The position numbers and the translations under genes are program-made. Below are positions 1 to 12,700 of a DNA stretch of 64,000 nucleotides, one piece after another. The notes under the pieces are model-generated. The model had not been told where the DNA came from and made no database searches. It was given only the letters and a program-made list of their open reading frames with translations. Source of the stretch: Himantopus leucocephalus (taxonomy: Eukaryota; Chordata; Aves; Charadriiformes; Recurvirostridae). How positions within the stretch are numbered: position 1 is the stretch's first letter; every line of letters begins with the position of its first letter. The stretch spans positions 20,623,319 through 20,687,318 of the forward strand of contig RSEF01000031.1 of the NCBI GenBank assembly GCA_003993805.1. Reading direction: 5' to 3'.

Positions 1-3000
1 TTACACAGAATATCTGAAGTGAAGATAATACCTGAGTCTGTTACTATTCACATCCTATCTTGTGAAGCTCCAGTCACTGCTCATTTACCACGTTTCTGCA
101 CCAGGCTTTGCACACTCCTATGGACCCAAACCCCACTGCAGCTCTTGTGATCTCTCTGGCGCTGTTCTTGAGTGAATCTCAGACTTCCCAGTTCAGTCTC
201 ACAAATGCTCCCATGACCCATTCTGGCTTCTCAGCTACTGAGAATTTCCTTACAAACTTCTAGAAAATACTAAGGAAAATGCATTTTTATCTCCATCACA
301 ATTTGGAGAAGTCAAGCCTAGAAGCCATCTTGAAAGTTCTGCATTAACCAGCACAAGTTCTGTGTCTTAATACATAAATTAGTCTCAAATTAGCTGGGTA
401 ACACAATAAACCCATCTCTGCTTAAATTCTAACAGCGTCTTATTAACAGCCCTTTCAGGCAAATGTATCAAGCATTACGAATTACAACATCCACTGGTGT
501 ATGTGTCCCACAAGGTAAGTATTTTAAAGTAGGCAAATCGAAGTCTTTCTACATCTTCTAACAGCCAACCACCCCTAAATAGACTTATGGGCTTATATCT
601 TTCCAGTCTCACAAACCTGACTCAAAGGCCAAGTCAAAGAAAGAGCTATCAACTCTCCCTTCCTCGCACAATGCACTCACCCATCCTCTCGTGTGGAAAG
701 CAAGATTTTGACTTGGTGTGACTGTATAAACTGGCAAAGAGGTTGCTGTGGTCTGGTAGGAGAAAGAATACAGCATTTCTGGGATTCACATACCGTGTTA
801 CAGGAATTGAGTCTACTGTTTGCCTTCCCACATTACACACAAACCATCGGAAGTTAATTTTCCTAACAGAAGTCATTAGTGTAACTCATTTGGACAGGCT
901 TTCCATTTTGTGTGGTTTGTGTTTGGGACACTGTGTTTTATAGATCAAGTGGTATTTTTTTCTGTGTCCATATCAAGCTTTGTGTGTACTGGACACTGTA
1001 TTCAATTTCTTCCTTTGAACTGTAAGCAAAACAGCAGAAGTGTGGGGAAAACTTCATTGGTCCACTGGGTAGCAATCTATGCCTCGTGGATCAGGGCTGT
1101 AAAAACACACATTGATTTATTGATGTGGGCCAACATTTGCAATAGTTAAACTTCTGGCTTAACTCTTGTGCATGGTTATGTCTCACAATTGGTGTAATAC
1201 CTGGACTTTCTTTTATAATGCCTTACTTCTCTCCATCACGTACAGTGTCTTAAATTGCTATTTATATTCCTGGCTGCTGTTCACTTTAACAAAAATAATA
1301 CAAGAAGATGGCAATAAAAGCATATTTTCCTGTTGAATAAGCACAGGGGTTTTACCAGGGTAAAACGCGAGTAAAATACCACTTATTCACTTCTTCTTTT
1401 CTCAATTATGTATCAATATTGAAAACAAATTCTGTATGAAATGCTACTACATTGACTCTTCCTGCATCTTCATTTGGTCTTTTGTGTTAGTATGACTGCC
1501 CAGGACCTTTAGGGGAACATTTAACAGAGTATTCAAGATCCCAAACATGAGCAAGAATTACAGCGTTCCTTTAGCTCCTAAGGAAGAAATTGACACATAA
1601 TTACCTGATAATTACTTACGTGCAGATTACATACAATTCTGAAAGTATATTTGGGATACTGTTTTAAACGTTTCTCAGAGACAATGTGATTGAATAGCAC
1701 ATGAAGTTTTTTACAGACAGATGTTTGCCACTCTTCCACACTGGGTATGAAGCTTGAGTAAAACATTTACATTTCTGTGTTACTGGACACGTGCGTGCAC
1801 GCCCTTTTCTGTGCCACTGTTCCACCTTGTGCAGATATCCTCAGAGCTTGGGATGAACTGCAATGCTCAGTCTTAGCTTAAGAAGTGCCCCATGGCTCCG
1901 TTGTACCAAGCAACGTGTGAATAAATGTCAACAGGGTCCATCATGGCCCAGTAGGTTTGTAGTGGTACAGATGCCACAATGTTTATGAGTTTTCATAAAC
2001 TTTATAGGGGCCCTCAGCTCTGTTAGTAGAGGATCATTGAGCTCTCTCTTGCTCTCTCTTTTACAGACTCCCACCTACAGCTGGCAGTTAACATCAAATG
2101 TTCCTCCACAGCCTCTGTAGCCTCTGGGGTTCACAAATGCTCTCCATGCCTTTCCTGTCTTCTTTCAATGAAATCCACAACCACGAGCTGACTATAAGCA
2201 CCAGCGGAGGTGCCATGCCAGTCCAACAATAAGGTGCTTCCAAATTTAAGGTGACACTTGCTCCTCAAGACAAGCCAAAATTCACACTAAAAGAATGAAC
2301 TTGCAGATGCCATTTCACAGACCACCTCCCCACAGTCTCTAGTAGCCTGTTTCCTGCCAGGGAAGCTGGGGAGGAGCTGTCTGGCCCTGCTTCACAGACT
2401 GTTTCATGCACATGCTTTGCCAGGCAGCCACCAGGTACGGGAAAAATTTAAATGTAACACTTGGTGCTTGGAACTTTGCTTGCTTAATCCAACTTTGGAC
2501 TTCAGCAGTACTGTCAGGGAGGCATCAGCAGCCTGACCCTAAGTCAGCCATCTTCCATGGGTCCTGCCAGCTGTTTGCTGACCTCTCCACCTGGCACTTC
2601 CAAAGGCTCTTGCAGTTGCCCACCTTTCTGCTTTCTCAGAGTGTCCAGCTCTTAAAAACCACCAGGTAAATCTAGATCCAGAGTCTAATCTGTGAAAATA
2701 GGACTAATTTTTTTCTAGATGAAAATAAAACCTGGTTTTATATTGAAAAAAGGCAGGTAAATGTTCTCTTTCTTTACAACTATATCAGGAACAGTTTACT
2801 TATTTGGAGCAAACTCAGCTGTAAACATTTTGCTGCAGTGTGTTTTTCTCCTGCGGCTGAGCCCTCTCAAACAACATTGCATAACTTAAACTTACAGACA
2901 TTTCTATTAAAGTTTTTCCTGCTCAGCCTCTGCTGTTGTGCTGAGAATAATTTTAAATTGTTAATCCTTATTAGTGGCTTTTGTACAACTTCAGATTCTG

Positions 3001-5722
3001 CTGCTGTGAACGCCTAGTAATTTCAAGAGTCTTCCGGGTATTTCAAAACCTTTCACTATTTTCTGCTTTGCTTTTTGCATGTACATACAGAGAAAGTATT
3101 CAAACAAAGCCATGTCACCACTCTTTCACCATTCTCTCCAGTATACAGCATGCAGGTTCCTACTGCGACTTTATCTGCTTGCGCCTGAGAAAGCTGGCAT
3201 TTTTGTTTCCAAATGCCAGATCTGGCAGTTGAGGATTTGGCCTTTCCAGTCTGCTTGCTGATAACGCAGGGAAAAGTGGACTTCCTAATCTCTCTCGCTC
3301 CACAACCGCAGCAACTTTATAGCAATGCTCTGCCTTGGGGCCCTCCCGCTCTGCTGCTTCCCTGTACTCTCATCGGCATGGCAGCTTTATGACTGTCCAT
3401 GCATTAGTAGTGTGCATCACCACGAAAATTCTGTTAAAAACTTTACATTAGTTTACAGGAGCTTTCACTTTCCTATGCATTCACCAGATCTTGCAATCAA
3501 AAGTAGTTATTGGTTCAGTCTTACCCAAGCTAGTATTTTTTGTGAATGTTTTGTGGGTATATCCTGCTTGTTTGTACTGAATTTTAAAGTTGGGGGGAGG
3601 TTGCGGTGGAATATTAGAGGAAGCAAATGTTTGATTTCTGTCATATAACCAGGATATTTCTGTCCATCAATCAAAAGTTAATTTATTTTCTTCCTTTCTG
3701 GTACGTAGCTTCTGTTTTTTCTTTCCCCTGCCCTTGCTTTTCTTAATTCTTACAACATCTGCCAGTTAAATTAGTATGTCTTCCAGTAGGTAGGAAGAAG
3801 ATGCAATTCCTGTTGCGCACAGATTATATTAAGCATCTGATACTGTGAAATTACACACTCCATTTAAAAATAGTTGAAAGGAGGAGGAGAGGGTGGAAGA
3901 ACAAATTATCAGCAGCCCGTTTGTCTGTCACACTGCTGATAAAATCTAGAGAGACAATAGCAGAAGGGTTGTTGAGAAAGCTGTGGGATTTTACGCTGTA
4001 GGAGGCCTCCTTGTGATTACTGCTCATGGCATAGAGCTTTTGGCCTTCCTGTCAAAAACCAGTTTGGTAACAAGTTACATGCACCTTGTTCAATTTGGAA
4101 GAATGACTATTATAAAATATTCAGCACATGTGCACTTCAAAAGCTTTTGCTAGCTATGTTTCCTATGTTATGTATAGATCTCCTGGAAATCTGTAGTATC
4201 TTTAAAGCACAAACTGGCTTTCAAAAGGTACTCATTTATTTTCCTCTCAGTGTTTTATTCAGGGGCAAGAATGTGCCCTCCAGCGACTTCAGCTGACAGC
4301 TGTGGATGAAAGCCATTGTATAAAATGCTGTCTTCTCTGTTTTTATACCCTCCCCCATGATGTCCAGGCTGATTTGAATCAGAGTCCAGAACTTCTTTTG
4401 TTATTTGTCTTTAGAATCTGAAGTTGTAGCCACTTCTTTCAAGGCTGGAGGTAGGTCAGAAGGTCTCCACTGAAACTGCATTTACTAAAGAAGGAAAATC
4501 AGAGTAGCGCTGTCAAAATATGAAGTATCAAAGCGTATCCAGCTGCAGATCCAGATTCTGCAAAAGTTAACCTGCACAGTTGCAAATAAAATTCAGGGTC
4601 TGTTGCTAGTGGTAACTTAAAATGCTGATACTCCATACTGTGTAAGTGGAAATCAGCCTTCACTCTGGGGTCTGCCCAAAAAGACCCTGGGTGAGCACAT
4701 CCTCACCATCAGATGGGATCCCTCAGTTTATCTCAGAAACCTGCAATTTGCTGATGAACACTGAATACAGTTCTTGGATTAGACCTATGCATAGCCATGG
4801 TGCTTGCAGAGTCACCTTTATCTCAAGAAGCAAATTAATCTCCCTTTTCTAAGAATAAGACTTGTTTTCTCTTTGTGTGTCTTGGGTTCAATAGTGTATC
4901 TCAGTTTAAGTGATACATTTGGCTGGAATAATTAAAAAGAAGTTTTAAAACGCCACACAAATGTGGTGTGATGAGGCAAACCAGCGTGCCTCTGGGACAG
5001 GCCATCACAGCTGTCCAATCTGCAGCAGCTTGCTTGTGGCTTGAATGGTCCATTAAACTATATGGTCTGATTCTCCTCTCTCCATGAAGTATTGCAAGAT
5101 GAGCTTTTAAGGAAACCAAGTAGCTATGCAATTTGTATAGCTAAAGCTGCAGTCATGCAGTCATTTAACACAGATGCCTCTTCACTCCTTCATTGACCTC
5201 AACAGAGCCGGCACAAGGCTATAGGCAGAGGATAGAGAGCTGGAGCTGACAAGGTTTAGCTGATCTGGCTCGATACCACGTCCCTACCTCTTACCACCAG
5301 CTGTTGCTGAGACAGTGTGTAGGAGACAAAGGACCAACGCCTGTCCTGGCAAATGGAGAAGCAGAAGCTCCTGCCATGTAGGTTTTTCTTCTGATTCTCC
5401 CCTTTCCTTCCCCATGGCAATGTCCTTGGCTAGTGTTCCTGCTTCCTCCCCTTTCCCAGAAAGGGGTCACAAGAAGATGAGTGGGAGGTTGAGTGGCTCC
5501 TCTCAGAAGCTAGAAGTAAGTGAACAGCTGAGGAAGGGAGGGTTTATGGCTACAAGTGCTATACTCAAAAGTATGAGCGAAGGAGACCCCAGAAGGGCAG
5601 GTTCATTGGAGGAGGAAAAAATCCAAACAAGAGAAGTCCCATTCACTGTCTCCACAAACTCCACTCATCCCTCCCCGTCCCAGAAATCCTCTGATCCTTT
5701 GGGAACCTCCATCCTGAATCCT
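1..5722. other. Unique AT-rich DNA, no gene recognised
   Basis: No ORF here resembles a known protein; the longest run with stops far apart is 5315-5770 (+), which opens at a GTG, has low-complexity content and runs into the LTR, so I treat it as chance. Small structures are a perfect 10-bp tandem pair at 2041-2060 inside a pyrimidine tract ending in CAG at 2066, and exon-like blocks at 459-514 and 5460-5515 that are described as findings. No recognisable transposon fragment was seen. It is probably intronic or intergenic. Confidence 0.6.
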
Positions 5723-5826
5723 TGTGCTGGTTTTGTCTGCAGTAGAGTTAATTTTCTTCATAGTAGCTAGTACAGGGCTATGTTTGGATTTGTGCTGAAA
5801 ACAGTGTTGATAATACAGGGATGTTT

Positions 5827-5915
5827 TTGTTATTGCTGAGTGGTGCTTGCACAGACGCAAGGCCTTTTCTCTTGTTATTGCTGAGTGGTGCTTGCACAGA
5901 CTCAAGGCCTTTTCT
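5827..5915 (+). repeat. 45-bp tandem duplication inside the LTR
   Basis: Positions 5827-5870 and 5872-5915 are 44-base copies differing at one base (GACGCAAGG versus GACTCAAGG), a period of 45. As I remember the family, a typical copy has this block once, so this looks like a local duplication in the U3 part of the LTR. The near identity suggests that it arose late or belongs to a subfamily variant. Confidence 0.9.
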
Positions 5916-6025
5916 GCTTCTTGCACCACCCCACCAGCAAGTAGGCTGGGGGTGCACAAGAAGCTGGGAGAGGACACAGCCAGGACAGCTGACCCAAACT
6001 GACCAAAGGGCTATTCCATACCATA

Positions 6026-6047
6026 TGACATCATGCTCAGCATAAAA
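6026..6047 (+). promoter_or_regulatory. LTR core promoter: CRE-like site and TATA-like box
   Basis: TGACATCA at 6026-6033 is one base from the cAMP-response element palindrome, and CATAAAA at 6041-6047 lies just downstream in the position of the LTR TATA box. Transcription, if any, would start about 25-30 bases further on, in the plus direction. The assignment rests on motif and position within the recognised LTR; activity is unknown. Confidence 0.5.
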
Positions 6048-6228
6048 CACTGGAGGAAGAAGAAGGAAGGGGAGGACGTTCAGAGTTATGGTGTTTGTTT
6101 TCCCAAGTACCCATTACACGTGATGGAGCCCTGCTGTTGTGAAGACAACTGAATACCTGCCTGCTGATGGGAAGCAGTGAATGAATTCCTTATTTTGCTT
6201 TGCTTGTGTGCACGGCTTTTGCTTTACC

Positions 6229-6236
6229 CGATAAAC
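6229..6236 (+). promoter_or_regulatory. LTR polyadenylation-signal-like motif
   Basis: CGATAAAC followed by TGTCTTTGTCTCAA sits where LTRs of this family carry their AATAAA-like polyadenylation hexamer. The copy here reads GATAAA rather than AATAAA, so it may be weak. Confidence 0.35.
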
Positions 6237-6712
6237 TGTCTTTGTCTCAACTCATGAGTTTTCTCACTTTTCTGATTGTCTCCTCCATCCCACCAGGGCT
6301 TGAAAGATTATGTGAATTTATTTAAACACATTATTGACAACAATTTCCTCATGAGTAACAGACTTTCAATCCACAAATACAAAAAATAATTTCCTGAGTA
6401 CACCATTTAGAAAAAGTTTACCAGTTCTACTCCAACCCTTTCAACATGCTGCAGGTTCTGTTTCTCAAAAACCCTTTTCATTTATACCAATTATATTGTT
6501 TCTGTGCATTGGTGTTATGTTTTTCTTAAGTATTTCACATGCTGAATAACCCAAATGCTATAAAAACCCACAGTGTAAAGCTTGAAGAATTCTTCTGTAA
6601 CATGCGCAATGTTTAAATTCACCAAGCTGAAGTCAACTTTGAGCTGGAGAGTACGGAAATATCCCCAAGTGATATTTCTCTCATCCCACTTTCCAAGTAT
6701 ATTTATCTTTTA

Positions 6713-6733
6713 TTGTTGTTGTTGTTGCTGCTG
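6713..6733 (+). repeat. (TTG)5(CTG)2 microsatellite
   Basis: Five TTG units are followed by CTG units and then CTC. This is a short compound trinucleotide repeat with no sign of function. Confidence 0.8.
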
Positions 6734-9700
6734 CTCGGCTTTATTTATAAATCTTTGAAAATAAGAATTTATAATGAACACACAGTCGGTTTCTTAAATT
6801 ACAGCACTGAGGCACTAACAAGTAAGCACCACTATAATCAAGCTAATTAAAAGGCCACGTTAAGGATGGGAATCTGCATATGAAAAGGAGCACCATTTTC
6901 CTGATGGTAGTTTTACTATCTTCTTACATTTGCATGCACCCTGTAGAGTCTCACCATCATTTGAAGCCGAACTACTTAAAGAAAAACCAGGGTTTTACCT
7001 CTTAATCTCTTTAAACAAAAGAAATATTTCTAGTTTTGGCCAACTGGTTCTGTGTTTTTCAAAGTTCATTCTTTGAAGAACTGAAACACTTTCATTTATC
7101 CAGAACAGCAGATGCACAGTACACTTGGGGACAAACAAGATGAGTGAGTTGTGTACTGAATTTTTAATGATGTTTCCCTCGTAGAGACTTCAGAAAGCAC
7201 TTTTGAAGATTACAAACTAACTTGATAATGAGCAATTTTCTTCATTCCAAAAGTATCTGGAAAGATCACTATGGGCTTCCATATTCAGAAACTACTGCAG
7301 GACATTCTGATCTTAGCTTTTTTTTCATTGCCAGAAATATTAAAAAGTGGGGTGGGGGAGACACTAACAAAAGACAACTTAAATTGCACACAAATCTCCT
7401 TTCTATCCCCAATAAAAATCCTTCCTGTGACTAAGTCTTGTCTCATAAAATCCCTGTTTTAGTGACAACTAATATGCTTTTTGAAGCTGAAAAGACTTTA
7501 TTTAGGATATGAAACATTTTAAGGAGCTCTCAAGTATACTATGTACACACAAATTCAGATAGAAGGGCACTGAGGTTGCTTGCAGCTTAGCTGCTGAAGA
7601 GCATGGGATTCATAAGTTACATACTTTGCCAAACTTTCTTTTTGGAATATATCCTTTCAGTTCCAGCACTAAATAAACACTGAAAACTCAGCGAATCATT
7701 TTATCTTCTTCTGAAAGATTGCTGTGAACTTGTAAACTTATGGTATACCATGCCTGTCAACCATCACAAAGTGTCTCTTAACCGTCCACACAATTTCCTA
7801 GGGTTGGTAATGATTTAAGGCCTCAGAGAGTGCAGTGCACTGTGGAGAATTGTTTAGTTAGCTGTGGTTGACTTTATAATGTATTTTGACCACAGTCTGT
7901 TTTTTTTGCTGCTTGTTTTTAAATGGAAATCTGGACCACGTTTTTGGGGCGTTTACTTAGAAGTTGACTGCTACTTTTTACATCAGGCGTGTGCAGATTT
8001 GCAAGAGTTTCCAGCCATTGTAATTTCACTGCTCAGTGAACGGCTTCCACAAGTAACCCAACACTTCCCATCCTGTCCCCGCATTTCTTTTATGTGTTAA
8101 GTTCCCTTTGACAGATTTCAGGTAGAATCAGGTTTAGGGAGTTATTGTTAACAACAGTTAGCCAGCAAAGTTTACAATAATCTTCCAGTCACTCCATTGG
8201 ATTAAAATGGTTGTTTCTACACCAGGAAATTTTCTCAGGTCAGGAAAGTATTGTGCTGGCTCTCTGATGTGGGGCACAAGAAAATTTCCATTGATGTTTT
8301 GTAGATAGTAATTTCATATCCATCTGCATTATGCTAGTACAACTTAAAGCTACCATGGGACAAGCATAACATCTTGCAAAGGAAAACACTTATCTGTTGC
8401 TTGACATCATGCAGAGTCCATAGGTAGCTGGAATATGCTGTGTAAGTGATAATCTGTTTGGCTGGTTCCATTTGGTGTTGTAGAGACGTTAAAAAAAAGT
8501 CAAGATATGCTGAGCATATCTTATTATGTATGTACATTATTATTATGTTAGTGAGAGTAGAATGGGCTGTATATCTCACTCTTCATACGATATACCTGTG
8601 AAGAGATTGGTGTGTACTATACTACTTAACATTGTCAAGAAATGATCTATATAAAATGCAATACATACAAATAAAATAATAAATAAAAAAAAAATTAGAA
8701 GAAATGGAGCTGTTCTTAAAAAACATGCAGATTTCAATAAAAGAAATGTTTTTGCAGAAAATGTTTTGGCTAAAAATTGGACTGGGTATAGCTATCAATT
8801 ATTCGAGTAACCTAAGTCCAGTAATTTCTATTGACAGTACATTAGCATTGCTGGCATTAATGGACAGGAGGAGAAGGGAGTTTTGTATAAGTCCTGATAA
8901 ATGTACTACAACCAGAGCTTCAAAGGTGCTTCCAGAAATGTGTGCTGTTCTTTCCCTCCTCACTCAATGACATCTTTGAAGCAAATTCTGTGACTGGATA
9001 TGTAAGCATTGGAATGACCAAAGTCTACCTGCTTTACTCACATAAAGGATCACATTGAGCAGTCACCGATCAATGCACGTACTTCTCAGCTGTGCTGAAA
9101 ATTGAACAATGATGCTGGTCAAAAAAAAAAAACATTCTTGCAACTAAAACTATGTGAAATCCCCATGATATAAATTCTTCAGAAGTATTGCAGAATTCCT
9201 AGCAGCCTTTGACAAGGCTTCCGTCAAGCAGGTATCATCTTGTCTTGAATCTTTCTTTTGCAGAGAAAGACTAAAAAGTTTATAGTAGGGCAATTCTGGT
9301 TTCTTGCTGGAATCTTTGTTTCTGTCCCTTTCAATCAAGCTATAAATGTTAGAATGATACAGAGGCTGAGTTGGCCTATTGCAGCAACTCATTTTTTACC
9401 AACACGGAGTAGCCAAGTGGTCATACAGACTCCCTTACATTTTTCAGCAGCTTTTCAAACAACTGGTCATTGTCCTTCCCAGTTAACTTTCCTTCACAAT
9501 CAGTGAATAAAACGCAGGGAGAGCCAGTGAAAGTATTTCAGTCAAGCTGTTTCCAGTGTGCATCCTTTGGAAACAGGCCAGTAGCTTTCTCCATCAAGGG
9601 CTGAGGACTAGATGAGTTGGAGGTGTTTGAAATATAATTCTCTCATGATGAAGGAGATGCCAGTGTGGCAGGGTTAGTTAGCTAGTGATGTTCCAGATGT

Positions 9701-12700
9701 TTGTTGCATGTTGCCTTACTGTTCTTGCATTCCACTGAGTGCTGTTGATCCTGGGTTTTTCCAGTGCTCACTGCATCATTGCAGCCATCCCCTACCCTGC
9801 TGCTGCCTCTGCTCATTAGTTTCAGCTTCCATCTGTTCAGTGACCTGGGCTAAAAGGTCTAAAACACTGCCTCGAAGTCCAGGCAGGGAACTCAGTAAGC
9901 ATCTCCATCCCTTGGGCACATAAGAAAGCTCATCCATGCAGGAATGAGAGCTTCCTCCTGGGCCAGCTAGAGTGGACCTTTCATCACAAATATTCTCCAC
10001 CTTTTATTGCTCTGTCTGCAGACTTCTGGGTTTGCTTGCCTTAGCACACACGCTGTTTGCATGCCGCATGTCCCAGCACTCCTCCTCTTGTTGCAGAATG
10101 GCAGACTGTCTGCAATGATAATCTCAAAGGGCTCTTTTCTGTAGTTTATCCAAAGAAAGGATAGTTTGGCACGCAAAGGAAAAACAGCAATCTTGAAGCC
10201 TGATGTTGAAGAAGAGACAGTTATTTCAAATGGGCCTGGTCACCACTGTCTTACAGTAAAAGCATCGAAATGTGTTGATTATTCCATAAATATGCAGGGA
10301 TGCTACCAAAATGAGTAGAATTAATCTGTACTTTTGTCTTCGTAAAACAGATAGATTAAAAAATTGGCTTATATGTTTCCTGAAACCTTTTTTAAGAGCA
10401 TTGATCAGTCAGAACATGGAGGAGATTATCAAAGAATCCCATCTTTTTTCTTCAGTTATTTGTAAGTGGCATTTGTATTCGGTGGGTTCTTACACAGATT
10501 TGCAGCTTTGTATTCACCCAAGATACCCAAACCGGTTTGTTTCTGCCATTGCTATCTGAAGTTAACAAGGAGAAAATATTTTTGGTCTTCCTAAGGCCAG
10601 GGAGGTTTTGGGGTGGAGAAAAGGAGAGAGGCTGCACATGAAGGCAGTGATTACTAAAGGGAACATATTTTCAGGTACCAAGATACAGTGATGTATTTAT
10701 TTGGAATATTATTGTGGTAGGACATGCTCAGCATGAGAAGACTAAGGCCAAATGCTGTCAAGTTCACATGTATGTGCAGTCTGTATGCCTTTTTATTACA
10801 TGTCTTCCTGTACACAATCCTGCCTTTCCTAGTAAGGCAAAATCTGGCTGCTTCTAGTTAAGCAACCAACTCTGTTGCAACTTCCTTGGCAAGAAGCAAA
10901 GGGTCTGAGATACATTCCTCTGCATGTTCTCATGGCACTGTTACTGCTCAGACCTATGAAAGCTCAGAGGAATGAACTACACAAAATCCTTCATAGATTA
11001 TTCATTATTCCCCAGCTCACTTTTTACAGTAATCTTACTTAGAAACAGTCTTTAAATAGAAGTTTCTATAATATTATTCATGAAAAAACGTTGCCTGGCA
11101 GATATGGCTGAAGAGGGAAAACACTTGCAAAGGCTGTTGAGTGCTTGGTCTGTGTGGCTGCCAGTCTACAGAGGTCAGTGCAATCCACAGTGCCCTGTCC
11201 GGAACAGAAGCCTCACAGGGATCATGGAAAGGATAGTCCTCTCATCAAATTTAAGGAGTCTTTGACATTTCTGAAGTTGGACTTCCCTTTTGCAGCTTTT
11301 TCCACTTTCCCTAACTTCTATGCCTTTGAAAATCTTTTATTTCTTTTATGCATACTGTATTGACAAAAAAAGAAAATGCACTCCACAGGAGAGAGAATTC
11401 CTGCCTTCAGTAGCAAGTCCACCTCAAAATTTAGAGATTAAATAAACAATTGAGATGTGGATGAGCAAGGCAGGGAAATGACAAAAAATTCAAGAATGAT
11501 TTTTCAGAAGAAGGCAATATGAATAGTTTGTTTTCATTTGAGCTGAGGATCTAGAATTTATTTCAAAAATAAGACACATATTGTGTTGTGACAGATTCTG
11601 TCCTCAGTAATGTACACAGCCAACATTTTTATTGTTATGACCTTTATAAAAAGTCACTGTGGAGTGACATGGTGATCTCCTCACTATGTACTGGAGGTCT
11701 CTTGGAGAAATTCCAGTAGCATTCAGGCTTTTCTAGACACCAGAAATCATCTCTAAACAAAAGCATAAATATAATCAATGGAAAGAAGAGGAATACAAAA
11801 CAGGCAGAGGACCCCAGTCAGTGTCCCCCACCTTCGCTTCCTTCCTCATACCCATTACACAGCTCTGAGTAAAATGTGTAGGGGAGCTAGCAAGTGAGTC
11901 CAAGAAGCATTGTTTGGCAGTGACATCCAGAATGTTAGTTGCAAAGGTGAAATGGAAGACAGAAATGGTTACAAAATACATCCCTTCTGTTTCTTGGAAA
12001 GTGAGAAGTTTGCAGCCAACACATTTTTCAGATTTAACTTTGTTTTTCAGTTGTGTATTCTGATCAGGTATGTCTTAAACTGGAAATTAATTAGTCAGTG
12101 TTTAGAAAATATCTAAACAGAACCAGTGAAGTACATCTGCATACTGATGAGACAGTATCTTAAGTCCTTGTAGCCAGAGGCAGGATTTAGAAAAGCAATG
12201 TCAAGAATTTCCAGATGAGAGTCTGCCAGGCAGTTGGCCTGGGAGGAGAAGAGTCCAGAGGGAATGTCATAATCGTGCATTCGACTGAGCAAGCACCTGA
12301 TTCAAAAGCCAGCAGGGAACATCACCGGCACAGCTTTGTGAAAGACAGAACAGCAGTCTGGCAGTGGTAATTATGTTCTGTAACTCTAGGTGAGGAACGT
12401 ATGGAAAAGTCACAATCAGGAAAAGATGCTCCCAAATGGTATTGATCAGATCAAAACAGGAATGTATGAAAGTCTGTGACAATACCGGGGAAAACATCAA
12501 ATTGTGTTCATCTTAGGGGATTTTTCAGACTTTGTCAAAGACATCATAGATTGCTCTACACTTGCCATTGATCAAAGAGGTCTGAACTCTGCTTCCTCAT
12601 TAATGTCACAATGTGAATTCCCTACAGAGATCACCAAAAATGCATTAAAACAACTCCTGGTCTGTACTAGCCTAAGTGAAAAGGAAATTTGAGCACAAAT

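Larger units (their letters stand above)
5723..6297 (+). mobile_element. ERVL-type LTR, 3'-truncated, no internal region
   Basis: The segment starts with TGTGCTGGTTTTG and matches, from memory, a common bird ERVL-type (class III) LTR family: the GTTATTGCTGAG block, the stretch around CACCCCACCAGCAAGTAGG, the TATA-like region, a GATAAACTGTCTTTGTCTCAA segment and the CATCCCACC segment follow in the expected order. No gag, pol or primer-binding region follows, so it behaves like a solo LTR. Similarity stops near 6297, before the family's terminal ...CA end. The other copy in this window (42903-43062, minus) has that end, so roughly the last 60-70 bases are missing here. No target-site duplication could be confirmed because the 3' edge is lost. 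Strand and family type are fairly secure; the exact subfamily name is not. Confidence 0.8.

Noticed and set aside
5315..5770. 151-codon open frame on plus
   Set aside because: It opens at a GTG, is rich in Ser/Pro, runs into the LTR and matches nothing known to me.
5603..6050. Several 74-124-codon ORFs within the LTR on both strands
   Set aside because: LTRs of this type do not encode proteins; the frames arise from the tandem duplication and low stop density.
9258..9506. Acceptor-like TTTTGCAG followed by an 83-codon open frame with a hydrophobic run
   Set aside because: No donor or polyadenylation signal near the end, no codon bias and no recognised family.
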